A DNA stretch of 64,000 bases from Phyllobacterium trifolii (GTDB lineage: Bacteria; Pseudomonadota; Alphaproteobacteria; Rhizobiales; Rhizobiaceae). Under the pieces are notes generated by a model. That model did no database searches. It was not told the origin of the DNA and worked only from the letters and a program-made list of their open reading frames with translations. The stretch lies in NCBI RefSeq assembly GCF_014192095.1, contig NZ_JACHXN010000009.1, positions 62,001 to 126,000 on the forward strand. The letters are read 5' to 3'. The number at the start of each line of letters is the position of its first letter. Position 1 is the stretch's first letter. Positions 26,541 to 35,120 of this stretch are shown here, one piece after another. A program made the translations under genes and the position numbers.

Positions 26541-27334
26541 TTGGTTCCCAGCCAAAAGAAACCGATCAATCTCCTCATCGGCTACGCCCGCGTTTATACG
26601 GAACATCAGGCCAACGACGCACAGATGATCGAGTCGAGGGCGGCCGGTTGCGACACGCTCTATGAAGAGCGCCGCACTGGTGCTTCACAGGCGCGTCCGG
26701 TGCTGGCAAAGCTGATCGACAAAATTAGACGCGGCGACGCATTGGTCGTGGTGCGAATCGATCGTCTGGCACGCTCTGTCAGCCACCTGCTCGCTGCCAT
26801 CGAGGAGTTGGAGGACAATAAGGCGCATTCCCGCTCGCTGCACGATCCGATGTTTTCGCTATAGATTCCTGGTGCCGTGGCGCAGCTCGAGTGGGCGCTT
26901 ATTTCCGAACGGACGAAGGCGGGGGTTAAAGCAGCGAAAGCCCGCGGTAAGTTTCTTGCAACCCCGGCTTCCGTGAACTGCGCCGAATCCGCTTGCTAAG
27001 GCGTCGCGGCACGAGAAGGAGCCATCGCGCGGATTTCACCGCAACCATGTCATCATGGTTGCCAATCGTGCAACGCATGCGGCCGGATCATCCCTGAGAA
27101 GACGTGGCGCGGAGTCTTAACTGCGAGACAGGGCAGAAATGGTCGGTTGATCGCCTACGTCGTTCGGTCAAACGGCTGGTGCGCGAGGGATTTGCTGATC
27201 CAGGATTGATTGTCCCCTCACCTCGGCGCACGCCGCAAGAACGATTGATGCCACTGATCGCCGGGATTGCCAACACCAACCCGGATCTAACATTCCTTGA
27301 TATTGCAAGGCAGCTTGTGGCGATGCACGAGTGA
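26541..27334 (+). pseudogene. Serine resolvase/invertase, decayed
   Basis: The catalytic domain starts LLIGYARVYTEHQANDAQMI and continues YEERRTGASQARPVLAKLID, KIRRGDALVVVRIDRLARSV. The active-site Ser, usually in ARVSTxxQ, is replaced by Tyr (ARVYTEHQ), so even the N-terminal domain would be inactive. After ELEDNKAH the frame is lost. Fragments AVAQLEWALISERTKAGVKA and AKARGKFL occur near 26880-26960, and the C-terminal HTH domain follows around 27110-27330 (DRLRRSVKRLVREGFADPGL, then LTFLDIARQLVAMHE). Several frameshifts are needed. Confidence 0.85.
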
Positions 27335-27943
27335 CAGCGCGCGGATCATCGACACGGGCAGCTTCGTCGGTAAAACACCTGCTTGACCGGGCCAGAATTG
27401 TTATACAGGCCAGAAATTGACGTTATTTGCCCCGTTCATTCTATTAGATTAGAGAAATCCATGGCTACTGATTGGGCCGCCACGCAACAGGAACAGCGGA
27501 TTTGGTGATAGATGTCGCGAAGGATGCGGACACTGCGTCTCGGCGTATCCGATCTGAACGTTGCACAGGCGTCCCGGCTATAAAGAATGGTGGAATCGGG
27601 AACCCAAGACTTCAATCGGATTGTCGAACTCTTGAACAAGCACGCCCTGGACGAGAGTTTCATTGTCGCTGCCGAAACCATCGAAGACACTTAGACCAAT
27701 CCCGCGGTTGCAACGGCGAGCAGGCTAAGACTATCCCGTGGCCTTGGATTCCATCGACATCGAAGCACCTGATGATCGAAATAATGCATAAGGCCAACGC
27801 AACAACGAAAGCAGCTAGCGCCGATGCATGCTTGAGCCGCTACGATCTCCAGAGATTTCGTCACCATATCTTGATGACACGTTTGCTAGGTATCCTCGTT
27901 CCGGATGAAACAACTAGGGCGAGGACAGAGTTTGAGAGTCACG

Positions 27944-28192
27944 GACAACATCGTTTGGCAGAAAACCGGCATTGGAGCAAAAGAGCCCTCGCACTTGTTC
28001 ACGGCGATTGCACCGAACGGTATCGATATCGGCCGGATCTATCGCATCGATGGCGGGCCACTCAGCGGCCGCTGGCGCTGGATTTTTCTGCTTGGTCATT
28101 CGCAGTTCCGCCAAGGAATGATGAGCGGCGACCAGGCGTCGAGGCAACGGGCCGCGGCCCAGGTTGGAAAGACATACGAGCACCATCTCGAA
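27944..28192 (+). pseudogene. Possible remnant of a small hypothetical gene
   Basis: The segment NIVWQKTGIGAKEPSHLFTA then NGIDIGRIYRIDGGPLSGRW, RWIFLLGHSQ has the composition of a real protein (a VGRIYR..GGP..GRW..F pattern I associate with small rhizobial proteins). It has no good start, and the frame continues into noise. A second open frame overlaps it. Parent and function are unknown. Confidence 0.35.
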
Positions 28193-28343
28193 ACACCGGG
28201 CTGCGCCGGCGGGGTCAAATCCGGATACCGCCAAAAAAGCAATCAAATTAAGACCCAGCAATTTGACATATTGGCGCTCTCCATTCAGGTTATGGTCTGG
28301 GCTGGAACATGCACTTCGGATTGCGCCCAAGCGGTGGAGACAG

Positions 28344-28484
28344 ATGAGAGAACGGTACCTCTTCTTCCTCGCGCTGGTCATGGGATTTGCGCTGCTGGCT
28401 GCACTCGCTTTTTGTTCGACGGAGGATGCGCCACCCAACCTCGGTCCCACGACTCCGCTGCAACAGCCAGGAACCGGCGGATAA
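28344..28484 (+). CDS. Small single-span membrane peptide, 46 aa
   Basis: ATG at 28344 has GGTGGAGA six bases upstream. The product is MRERYLFFLALVMGFALLAA, LAFCS and a Pro/Gly-rich tail (EDAPPNLGPTTPLQQPGTGG). A signal-anchor or lipoprotein-like start is clear, but the residue before Cys is Phe, which does not fit a good lipobox. It may be a real microprotein, or the surviving N-terminus of a lost gene. Confidence 0.4.
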   Translation: MRERYLFFLALVMGFALLAALAFCSTEDAPPNLGPTTPLQQPGTGG

Positions 28485-29065
28485 CCAATCCCTTGTACCT
28501 ACGATCGCGTACACGGCCACCTACTACGGATGCGCGCCACTTGCCTTCTACCCCGCCATCAGCATTGGCCCTGCGCAAAGCTCCCTGCCCTCGCCTTTTC
28601 CGTCAAAGGCTCACCTAAGCGACCGAATTGATGTTCAAGGTTCGCTGCAGGATACACTTGACCAAAGACATCGAGTGCATCCTCAGAGCTAGGGGCAAAT
28701 GCTCGGATGGCCCTCACCGGGCGGGGCGTCATCTGGTCCGGTCAGTTGCAGGTTGTTCGAAAAAGCATCCTCAAAGACCGCCCAGATGACATCCTTTCTT
28801 TCTGCCCTTAAAATCTTTGACAGATGTCAGGGTGGATTTGCACACACGCTGGTCGACTATCAGGCAACGTTCTCGCCCTGCTAGCGCATTCGGAGCAGCG
28901 CCCATAAGAATTGGCCCAAGGGAAAATTCTCCGCCCGCTCTTCGACGTTAGATCTCGTAGATATCCACCAGCCGAATTGATGTATCCTTCCAGCTCGCAG
29001 AATTATGGACTACAACAATCCTGACAGAAATCGCGGCCGTTAAAGCGGCCAGAGCAAGGCACTGG
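28485..29065. other. No gene recognised
   Basis: About 580 bases without a plausible gene on either strand. It leads directly up to the parS-like palindromes. Confidence 0.5.
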
Positions 29066-29083
29066 AGTTCTCAGCTGAGAACT
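29066..29083. promoter_or_regulatory. parS-like palindrome 1 (repABC type)
   Basis: AGTTCTCAGCTGAGAACT is a perfect 18-bp palindrome whose central 16 bases fit GTTNNCNGCNGNNAAC, the consensus described for RepB-bound centromeres of repABC plasmids in Rhizobiales. No repA, repB or repC lies within the window. Confidence 0.6.
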
Positions 29084-29127
29084 TTTAGGGAACCGACTGC
29101 TTCGCCATTGGTAAACGAAGGCGACCT

Positions 29128-29157
29128 CATGAAAGTTCTCAGCTGAGAACTTTCATG
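29128..29157. promoter_or_regulatory. parS-like palindrome 2 (repABC type)
   Basis: A perfect 30-bp palindrome whose half is CATGAAAGTTCTCAG; its central 18 bases are identical to palindrome 1. The two centres are 68 bases apart. The exact repetition and length exclude chance and suggest a functional protein-binding site, most simply a partition site. Confidence 0.65.
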
Positions 29158-29570
29158 GCAAGAACTCAGTGAACCCGCCCCAACCGACTATCAAATCCGG
29201 TTTTGCGCGGGCCTTCTTGTTCCGTATAAAGCGACGCTCATAACATTTATCGGAGTTTTCATTCCATTTTTGAACATTCTTGTAAAAAGAATAGACTGAA
29301 GTTTTCCCTGAAGAGACCGGCTTAAACGCGAAGGGCAGGGGGCTCCACACTTCCGAAAACGTTGACAGACGCGGTCCTTTCGTGACATCGTCGTTTTCAA
29401 ATCAGATGCTCGCGCGCTCGCCCCTCGTTCAATCTCCCACATGCTATAGCCGCCATCCTGCAGTCCATCAGACGGAAGTTATCCCGCTCTTGGCTTCCGT
29501 TGCGAAATAAAGTTGACGAATTATCAATGCACTAGCTTTCAAGCTTTTTCCTTGATTGGAGACGGCAATG
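29158..29570. other. No gene recognised
   Basis: About 410 bases from the second parS-like site to the IS66-like element. A 65-codon minus-strand frame (29153-29350) ends inside the palindrome and has no family resemblance. The region is AT-richer than the intact genes. Confidence 0.45.
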
Positions 29571-29637
29571 GGTAGGCGGGGCAAATTGCGGGGCGAGCCG
29601 GATTCCCAACAGTAGTGATTTATGATTCAACGAGCTT

Positions 29638-31299
29638 ATGAAGCTGCCACCGGTTGAATCTGTCGAGACTTTGTCGCTCGGTGCGATGCGCAAACTCGTT
29701 GTCGGGTTGGTTTGCAAGGCCCACAAGACGGACGCGGAATTTGCGGAACTTCGTGTCGAGAACCAAAGCCTGCGTGAAGACAATGAACAGCTCCGACTGG
29801 ACAATGACCGCTTGCGGCTTGAGAACCAGATGCTGCGGGACGAGATCGCCCGCCTGAAGAACCTTCCGCCGCGGCCGCCCTTCCCGTCATCCGGTATGGA
29901 GAAGGCAACACAGCCGCCGAAGGCCGAAATGCCGAGCAAGGGCCCGGGGAGAGGCGCCAAGCGCGACCATAGTCGGGTAACCCGCGAGGTGACCTTGAAA
30001 GCGGATGTTCCGGAAGGCTCGCGTTTCAAGGGCTACAGGACCATTCTAGTGCGCGAGCTGGTTCTGGCATCTGAAGTTGTACGTTACAGGCGAGAACGCT
30101 GGGTCACCCAGGACGGCAAGATAATTCTTGGGGCCTTGCCAGATGGCATCATCGGTGGCGTCGGGCCAAGCTTGCGGCGCTTCTGCCTGGCCATGCATGC
30201 CGAAGGCCAGATAACAATGGAGCGACTGACCTCGATTCTGAACGGGATCGGCGTTGATATTTCCAAGCGGCAGGTGGTGCGCATGTTGACGGCGGATCTC
30301 GACCGGTTTGCCGCGGAAGATCATGCAGTCCTGCATGCCGGCCTTGTATCAGCGCCATACATCACCGTCGACGATACCGGTGCCCGCCATTGCCGGCGCG
30401 ATGGTGTGACCACCCAGATCGGCGGTGAGCGTTTTACAGTATTCCGCACCGGCTGGTCGAAATCGCGATTGAACTTTCTGTCGCTGCTGCGGGCAGGCCA
30501 TGAAGACTATGTCATCAACGATGCAGCGATCGACTATATGCGCACCCGACAGATCGATCCTGCCCTGATCGCAAAGCTGGATGCTCGTCCGCAAAAGGTC
30601 TTGTCCTCACAGGCGGCGTGGCTGGAACATCTGGCAAGCTGCTCCATCGATATCTTCGACAAGCAGCGGGTGCGGCTATTGAGTGAGGCAGCCATCTGGG
30701 GAGCCATTCGCCATCATGGGTTGATGGGCAAGACCGTTGTTGTCTCTGACGATGCCGGGCAGTTCCGTATCGCTAACCATGCATTGTGCTGGGTGCATGC
30801 CGAACGGCTCATACACAAGCTGATGCCGGCAACGCCGAAACAGGCGAAAAGCGTCGAAATGATCCGCGATCTCATCTGGTGCTTTTACCGGGCACTGAAG
30901 GTGTGGAAAGACAAACCCTCTCCGGGAGCAGCACAGGCGTTCCGGGCTCGCTTCGACCGAATATTCACCCTACGCACCGGCTTTGAACTGCTCGACCAGT
31001 TGCTCGCACGCCTGCACCGGCGCAAAGGCGAATTGCTGAAGGTCCTCGAGAAGCCAGAGATCCCGCTGCATACCAATGCCTCCGAGAATGATCTGCGCGC
31101 CTGTGTCACCAAGCGCAAAATCTCCGGCGGCACCATGAGCATAAAAGGCCGCCTAGCACGTGATGTAATGCTCGGTCTGGTGAAGACCTGTCGCAAGCTC
31201 GGTCTTTCCTTTTACACCTACCTCGGTGATCGTCTTGGTCTCGACCCAGTCAATCAGGGGATTCCACCCCTGGCCGATTTGGTCGCCAGGCTCACGTAA
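29638..31299 (+). CDS. tnpC: IS66-family transposase (TnpC)
   Basis: A 553-residue transposase. Residues ~40-80 form a leucine-rich coiled coil (ELRVENQSLREDNEQLRLDN, DRLRLENQMLRDEIARL), as in the N-terminus of IS66 TnpC. The catalytic core has the first Asp in SAPYITVDDTGARH, a second Asp in VVVSDDAGQFRIANHALCWV followed by HAERLIHKL, and the Glu in IPLHTNASENDLRACVTKRK. All appear intact and the gene has no frameshift. It likely starts at TTG or ATG 29638 just after the left inverted repeat. Confidence 0.88.
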   Translation: MKLPPVESVETLSLGAMRKLVVGLVCKAHKTDAEFAELRVENQSLREDNEQLRLDNDRLRLENQMLRDEIARLKNLPPRPPFPSSGMEKATQPPKAEMPSKGPGRGAKRDHSRVTREVTLKADVPEGSRFKGYRTILVRELVLASEVVRYRRERWVTQDGKIILGALPDGIIGGVGPSLRRFCLAMHAEGQITMERLTSILNGIGVDISKRQVVRMLTADLDRFAAEDHAVLHAGLVSAPYITVDDTGARHCRRDGVTTQIGGERFTVFRTGWSKSRLNFLSLLRAGHEDYVINDAAIDYMRTRQIDPALIAKLDARPQKVLSSQAAWLEHLASCSIDIFDKQRVRLLSEAAIWGAIRHHGLMGKTVVVSDDAGQFRIANHALCWVHAERLIHKLMPATPKQAKSVEMIRDLIWCFYRALKVWKDKPSPGAAQAFRARFDRIFTLRTGFELLDQLLARLHRRKGELLKVLEKPEIPLHTNASENDLRACVTKRKISGGTMSIKGRLARDVMLGLVKTCRKLGLSFYTYLGDRLGLDPVNQGIPPLADLVARLT

Positions 31300-31637
31300 G
31301 GTTGGTAAGCTGGGATTGATTTCCTAGGTAAACGGAACCGCCGACGCTCCGGGCGCTGAGGTATTTTCTTGAAGCAGTTCAAAATGTAACGAGGGCGTTC
31401 ATCTTGAGGCAAAGCCTGGTGTGTAAAATGTCTTGTCGGCTTGAACATCGCAGAAATTCAGAAGACTCATCCGTTTGAAGCGAATTCGAAAATTCGTCGC
31501 AATCTATCCTCTGATGATGGAAGCAGGGTTTGAATCGACCGTTAATGAAGAAGAGCCATGGGACCGGCTGTGCATACTTTGAAGACGTACCTCGCAGCAA
31601 ATAATGCAGACCGATTGCACAAGGCGAAGTATCCTCG
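31300..31637. other. Non-coding part of the IS66-like element
   Basis: About 340 bases between tnpC and the passenger frame. No family motif on either strand and no clear terminator. Confidence 0.4.
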
Positions 31638-32162
31638 ATGATTCGCCGAAGAACCGTGCCGCCGTCAAAAAGGCTTTGGGAATTGAATAGGCGCTGGGTT
31701 CACGTGGTCGCGATGACTGTTGCGTCCATGGCAATCACCATCTATATATGCCCGCCATTGGAGGCATCCGCAAATCCAATAGGGTCATTGTCAACTGAAC
31801 AGGTCGATAGATACAGGATGTGCTTCATGAACATCGGGCCGAACAGTCTTGCAGACGCCGAAAGTATGATTGATGCCATCGGTACCCGGCCGGCGAGGGA
31901 GGCGCTTGAGATCAGGCGTTTTTGTGATGAATGGTACGGCTACCATGTGCGTTCCTTAGCAAATACCAGTATTGAAGCCGGGGTTGCTGACAGCGCTTTT
32001 GGAACTCCGTGGCAAAGACAATTAGGATCCGCGCTGTCTTGCCCGGGCAGCCTCATTTCTCGATCCTTGGCAACGGCAACAGGTCATCGAGGCAAGGTTG
32101 CCGGACCGGTTGAATGTTCTGTTTTCGGGGTTCGACCGAAAGAGACTACTGTACCGGGATAG
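31638..32162 (+). CDS. Passenger ORF in the IS66-like element, 174 aa
   Basis: The frame starts at ATG 31638 and encodes a basic N-terminus, one hydrophobic segment (WVHVVAMTVASMAITIYICP) and then a soluble part (SLSTEQVDRYRMCFMNIGPN, SLADAESMIDAIGTRPAREA, EALEIRRFCDEWYGYHVRS). The last ~60 residues have a composition unlike coding DNA and may be out-of-frame sequence. No family is recognised. Its location between the element's inverted repeats makes it a candidate cargo gene, possibly a membrane-anchored or exported protein. Confidence 0.45.
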   Translation: MIRRRTVPPSKRLWELNRRWVHVVAMTVASMAITIYICPPLEASANPIGSLSTEQVDRYRMCFMNIGPNSLADAESMIDAIGTRPAREALEIRRFCDEWYGYHVRSLANTSIEAGVADSAFGTPWQRQLGSALSCPGSLISRSLATATGHRGKVAGPVECSVFGVRPKETTVPG

Positions 32163-32331
32163 CAGATCCGCAGAAATGGCAAACAAGTGCCACACCGGAT
32201 GGTGAAGCTGACGGGTAATTTTCGCACCGTGGCGCGCGTACCTCATCACGCCGTGGCTTTAAACTATCCCCGCCCCGCAATTTGCCCCGCGTACCGGCAA
32301 TGGCCACAGCACCATAAATCCCAAATCATTC

Positions 32332-32943
32332 TTAATTTGCCGCCAATCGACCAGCGGCAATGAGTAACAATGCGCCTGCTGTCCCTTCTACCCATCTGCG
32401 GCGACAATCGCTGAAGCGGTCCTTTCTTCCGACTGCGGCGATCGCGACACTCAAGCTCGTATAGACGATCCCACAAAGGGCGATGAAGATCGCAGACAGG
32501 ATGAGCGCCTGCAGAGGAATGCTTCCGCCATGCTGCATGAATTGCGGCAGGATGGCAAAATAGATCATCATGCCTTTAGGATTGAGGAACGCAGTCAGGA
32601 ATCCCCGCCGAAGCTGGCCATTGGCCGGTACGGCCGAAAGGGTGATCTGCCCCACCTTCATCGCAGATCGGATAAGCTGGAAAGCCAGATAGATCAAGTA
32701 CGTGACACCAAGCCAACGCAGCGCCTCAAACAACATCGGGGAGGCGGCGATTATTGCAGCGACACTGAGGGCGACGAGGGCGGAATGAACCATATAACCC
32801 AGGCAAATGCCTGCGGTCGAACGCAAGCCAGCGGATGCTCCACCCGACAAAGCTTGCGATGCCACAAAGAGCATGTCGGGGCCGGGCGTGCAGATCAACG
32901 GCAGCACGGTTGCGGTGAAGAAAATCATTGTTCCTGTTTCCAT
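32332..32943 (-). CDS. LysE/RhtB-family amino acid exporter
   Basis: An inner-membrane exporter of the LysE superfamily, 203 aa with six predicted helices. The family signature TPGPDMLFVASQALSGGASA then GLRSTAGICLGYMVHSALVA is intact, as is the AFLNPKGMMIYFAILPQF motif. ATG at 32943 fits the family N-terminus (METGTMIFFTATVLPLICTP); ATG at 32955 is an alternative. A divergent Lrp-family gene begins 104 bases away, the normal arrangement for a substrate-induced exporter. The gene ends just beside the IS66-like insertion. Confidence 0.9.
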   Translation of the reverse strand: METGTMIFFTATVLPLICTPGPDMLFVASQALSGGASAGLRSTAGICLGYMVHSALVALSVAAIIAASPMLFEALRWLGVTYLIYLAFQLIRSAMKVGQITLSAVPANGQLRRGFLTAFLNPKGMMIYFAILPQFMQHGGSIPLQALILSAIFIALCGIVYTSLSVAIAAVGRKDRFSDCRRRWVEGTAGALLLIAAGRLAAN

Positions 32944-33047
32944 GATTGGAATCATAGGACAGCGGTTTCGCAATTTGGTTGCAAAGATGCCATTGTGTGA
33001 CCTAGATTTGGCATCGGATTCTTCATGGGCCAGAAAGTTAGCATCAC

Positions 33048-33512
33048 ATGCCAACAAAATTGGACGACATAGATCGGCGTATCCTTCGCGCCCTGCAACG
33101 CGATGGACGGTTGCAGAATGTGGAGCTTGCCAAAGAGGTGGGCTTGTCAGCCTCGCCCTGCTTGCGCCGGGTCAAGCTCCTGGAGGAGGCCGGGATTATC
33201 GATCGCTATGTGGCGGTTCTCAATGCCGCGAAGATCGGCCTCAGTCTGTCGATGTTCGCGCGGGTCTGGCTGACGGCACAGGATGCCGAAACCATCGATC
33301 ACTTCATGGACGCAATGAAGCAGCTCCCCCAAGTAATGGAGTGCTATATCATGCTCGGGGAGAGTGACGCCCTGCTGCGCGTGGTCGTCGCCGATCTCGA
33401 TGACTACCGGCGTTTCCAGGCCGCGCACCTGACGCGGAAAAATGGAATTCAGAATGTCAAAACCGACGTGCCAAGCCAGATCGTGAAGCAGACATACACT
33501 CTGCCACTATGA
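33048..33512 (+). CDS. Lrp/AsnC-family transcriptional regulator
   Basis: A cytoplasmic regulator of 154 residues. The N-terminal HTH reads KLDDIDRRILRALQRDGRLQ, NVELAKEVGLSASPCLRRVK; the C-terminal RAM ligand-binding domain follows (SMFARVWLTAQDAETIDHFM, LPQVMECYIMLGESDALLRV, VVADLDDYRRF). It most likely controls the divergent LysE exporter in response to an amino acid. The intergenic region between them (32944-33047) should hold the operator. Confidence 0.9.
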   Translation: MPTKLDDIDRRILRALQRDGRLQNVELAKEVGLSASPCLRRVKLLEEAGIIDRYVAVLNAAKIGLSLSMFARVWLTAQDAETIDHFMDAMKQLPQVMECYIMLGESDALLRVVVADLDDYRRFQAAHLTRKNGIQNVKTDVPSQIVKQTYTLPL

Positions 33513-33825
33513 TATTCCGGCATTCGACCCGCGCAGCCTGATACCTACGGTAGCATTATATCCGTGCTTGCAATCAAAAGATGAACGCGGCATTCTGACT
33601 TTGGCAATGCCGTCGATCGCTGACACGGGTTAACCTGATGCGTCATTTACCTGCAGAATTGCTAAACCCAAGACATTTTCACGGTGCAGCTTTCGAAGCG
33701 ATGGCTTCGGAGGAATGCCTCAAATCGACATTTGATCCAAGGGACGAACGCATCGCAGCATTGCCAACCGGAACGCATGGTGCGTCGCCGGGGGAAACGC
33801 GTACACGATCGCAAGGAAGATCACG
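33513..33825. other. No gene recognised
   Basis: About 310 bases between the Lrp gene and the repeat-protein gene. A 63-codon frame at 33638-33829 lacks coding character. Confidence 0.5.
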
Positions 33826-34518
33826 ATGAACCAGTTTCGTTTCAACATACTCGCCGCGACGGTGATTGCCGGCGCTGGCCTGGCATTTCTCACGCTCCCG
33901 GCATCGGCACAATCCGTTACCAAGACGTGCAGCACACAATATCAAGCTGCCAAGGAGGCTGGTACGCTGAAAGGCCAGAAATGGCCGGACTTTCTGTCAG
34001 CCTGCAGCGTGAAGCTGAAAACCGATGATGGCGCAGCGGCAGCCGCGCCCGCCGAAAAGACACCTGCCAAAAAGACGGCAAAGGATACGGCTACAAAACC
34101 GGCCAAGACGACGCAAACGGCGACCGCAGCCACCGGCGGCGGGATGTCGGCAAAAGCCGTCACCAAGGAATGCAGCACACAGTATCAGGCTGCCAAAACG
34201 GCGGGCACGCTCAATGGCCAGAAATGGCCGCAGTTCCTTTCGGCCTGCAGCGACAGTCTGAAATCGGACGATTCGGATGCGACCGTTCCTGACGAACCAG
34301 CACCCACCAAGGCTGCTACCAAAACAACCAAGACACAGGTGGCCAAGGCACAGACCTCCGCCGATGGCAAGCCTCTGTCTCCCGCTCAGGTCGCATTCCG
34401 GGCTCGCATCAGCGAATGCGGCGATCAGTGGCAGCAGGCAAAGGCTAGCAACAAAACCCGCGGCATGACCTGGCCACAATACTGGAGCGCCTGCAACACG
34501 CGCCTCAAGTCCGAATAA
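33826..34518 (+). CDS. Secreted protein with three Cys-paired repeats, 230 aa
   Basis: A Sec signal peptide (NILAATVIAGAGLAFLTLPA SA) directs export to the periplasm. The mature protein has three copies of a ~35-residue unit, each starting with a Cys and ending with SAC: VTKTCSTQYQAAKEAGTLKG..SAC (about residues 31-62), VTKECSTQYQAAKTAGTLNG..SAC (about 110-143) and ISECGDQWQQAKASNKTRGM..SAC (about 193-226). Linkers are rich in Lys, Ala, Thr and Pro. Each unit has a pair of cysteines, so one disulfide per repeat is likely. The helical C...Y..AK.....G..WP.FL..C motif resembles small rhizobial exported proteins of unknown function. A terminator follows. Confidence 0.8.
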   Translation: MNQFRFNILAATVIAGAGLAFLTLPASAQSVTKTCSTQYQAAKEAGTLKGQKWPDFLSACSVKLKTDDGAAAAAPAEKTPAKKTAKDTATKPAKTTQTATAATGGGMSAKAVTKECSTQYQAAKTAGTLNGQKWPQFLSACSDSLKSDDSDATVPDEPAPTKAATKTTKTQVAKAQTSADGKPLSPAQVAFRARISECGDQWQQAKASNKTRGMTWPQYWSACNTRLKSE

Positions 34519-34548
34519 ACCTGATTGAAATTAGGGATGCGATAGAAT

Positions 34549-34575
34549 CGCCCGGGCACCCAGTCCGGGCGTTTT
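34549..34575 (+). terminator. Rho-independent terminator of the repeat-protein gene
   Basis: CGCCCGG and CCGGGCG form a 7-bp GC-rich stem with a 9-base loop, followed by TTTTCGCT, 31 bases after the stop codon at 34518. Confidence 0.75.
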
Positions 34576-34627
34576 CGCTAGAACCTTCACTGTTCATCGA
34601 CATCATCAATCAACATCAGGAGAAGTC

Positions 34628-35053
34628 ATGCCTATTCAGGATCTCGTCGATTCAATTGCTACGCAAGCCAATCTCGATCCGCAAGTGGCGGAGAAGGCAG
34701 CAGGAACAGTGCTCTCAGTGCTCCAGCATGAGGCTCCAGAACAAGCAGCAACTATATTCGCGAAGATCCCTGGTGCTACCGAACTTGCCCAAAACTTCGA
34801 TGTCATGGCAAGCGGGGCCCGGTCGGATGGCTTCCTGTCGAGCGTGACCAGCATGCTTGGGGGCGCGGCGGGTGAAAAGGTCGGCGCGCTCGTCAATGGT
34901 GTGGCCGCGCTGAAAGAGAGCGGGCTGACCGTTGAACAGATCCAGGAAGCCGGAGCCGCGGTCCTGGCCCATGCCAAGGAATACGCCGATCCAAAACTTG
35001 TCGATCAGCTTCTGGATTCGGTGCCCGGCCTGAAAGGTGATCTCGGCCTTTGA
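34628..35053 (+). CDS. DUF2267-like small helical protein, 141 aa
   Basis: ATG at 34628 follows CAGGAGAAGTC, a strong ribosome-binding site. The product is soluble and all-helical (MPIQDLVDSIATQANLDPQV AEKAAGTVLS; LAQNFDVMASGARS; GLTVEQIQEAGAAVLAHAKE), with the pattern of a small helical family (DUF2267- or DUF2780-like) found in proteobacteria. Function unknown. The next gene begins 68 bases on and may be co-transcribed. Confidence 0.65.
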   Translation: MPIQDLVDSIATQANLDPQVAEKAAGTVLSVLQHEAPEQAATIFAKIPGATELAQNFDVMASGARSDGFLSSVTSMLGGAAGEKVGALVNGVAALKESGLTVEQIQEAGAAVLAHAKEYADPKLVDQLLDSVPGLKGDLGL

Positions 35054-35120
35054 ATGCAACGGGCTGACATTCTGCATCCGGCCATGTAAACCGTTCCAAG
35101 GTTATCAGGAATCGCGCGGG

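Larger units (their letters stand above)
29571..32294. mobile_element. Complete IS66-like element with tnpC and a passenger ORF, ~2.72 kb
   Basis: The ends are inverted repeats of 25 bases with one mismatch: 29571-29595 (starts GGTAGGCGGGGCAAATTGCG) and 32271-32295 (its complement starts GGTACGCGGGGCAAATTGCG). The sequence CGGCAATGG occurs at both junctions (29563-29571 and 32295-32303), which is an 8-bp target duplication, as expected for IS66, plus one ambiguous base. Inside are a tnpC-type transposase gene and about 970 bases holding another open frame. tnpA and tnpB are missing, as in the ISBst12-type subgroup of IS66. Confidence 0.85.

Noticed and set aside
27472..28618. Two long overlapping plus-strand frames
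   Set aside because: Composition is not protein-like over most of their length; only a short segment (27944-28192) looks like decayed coding DNA.
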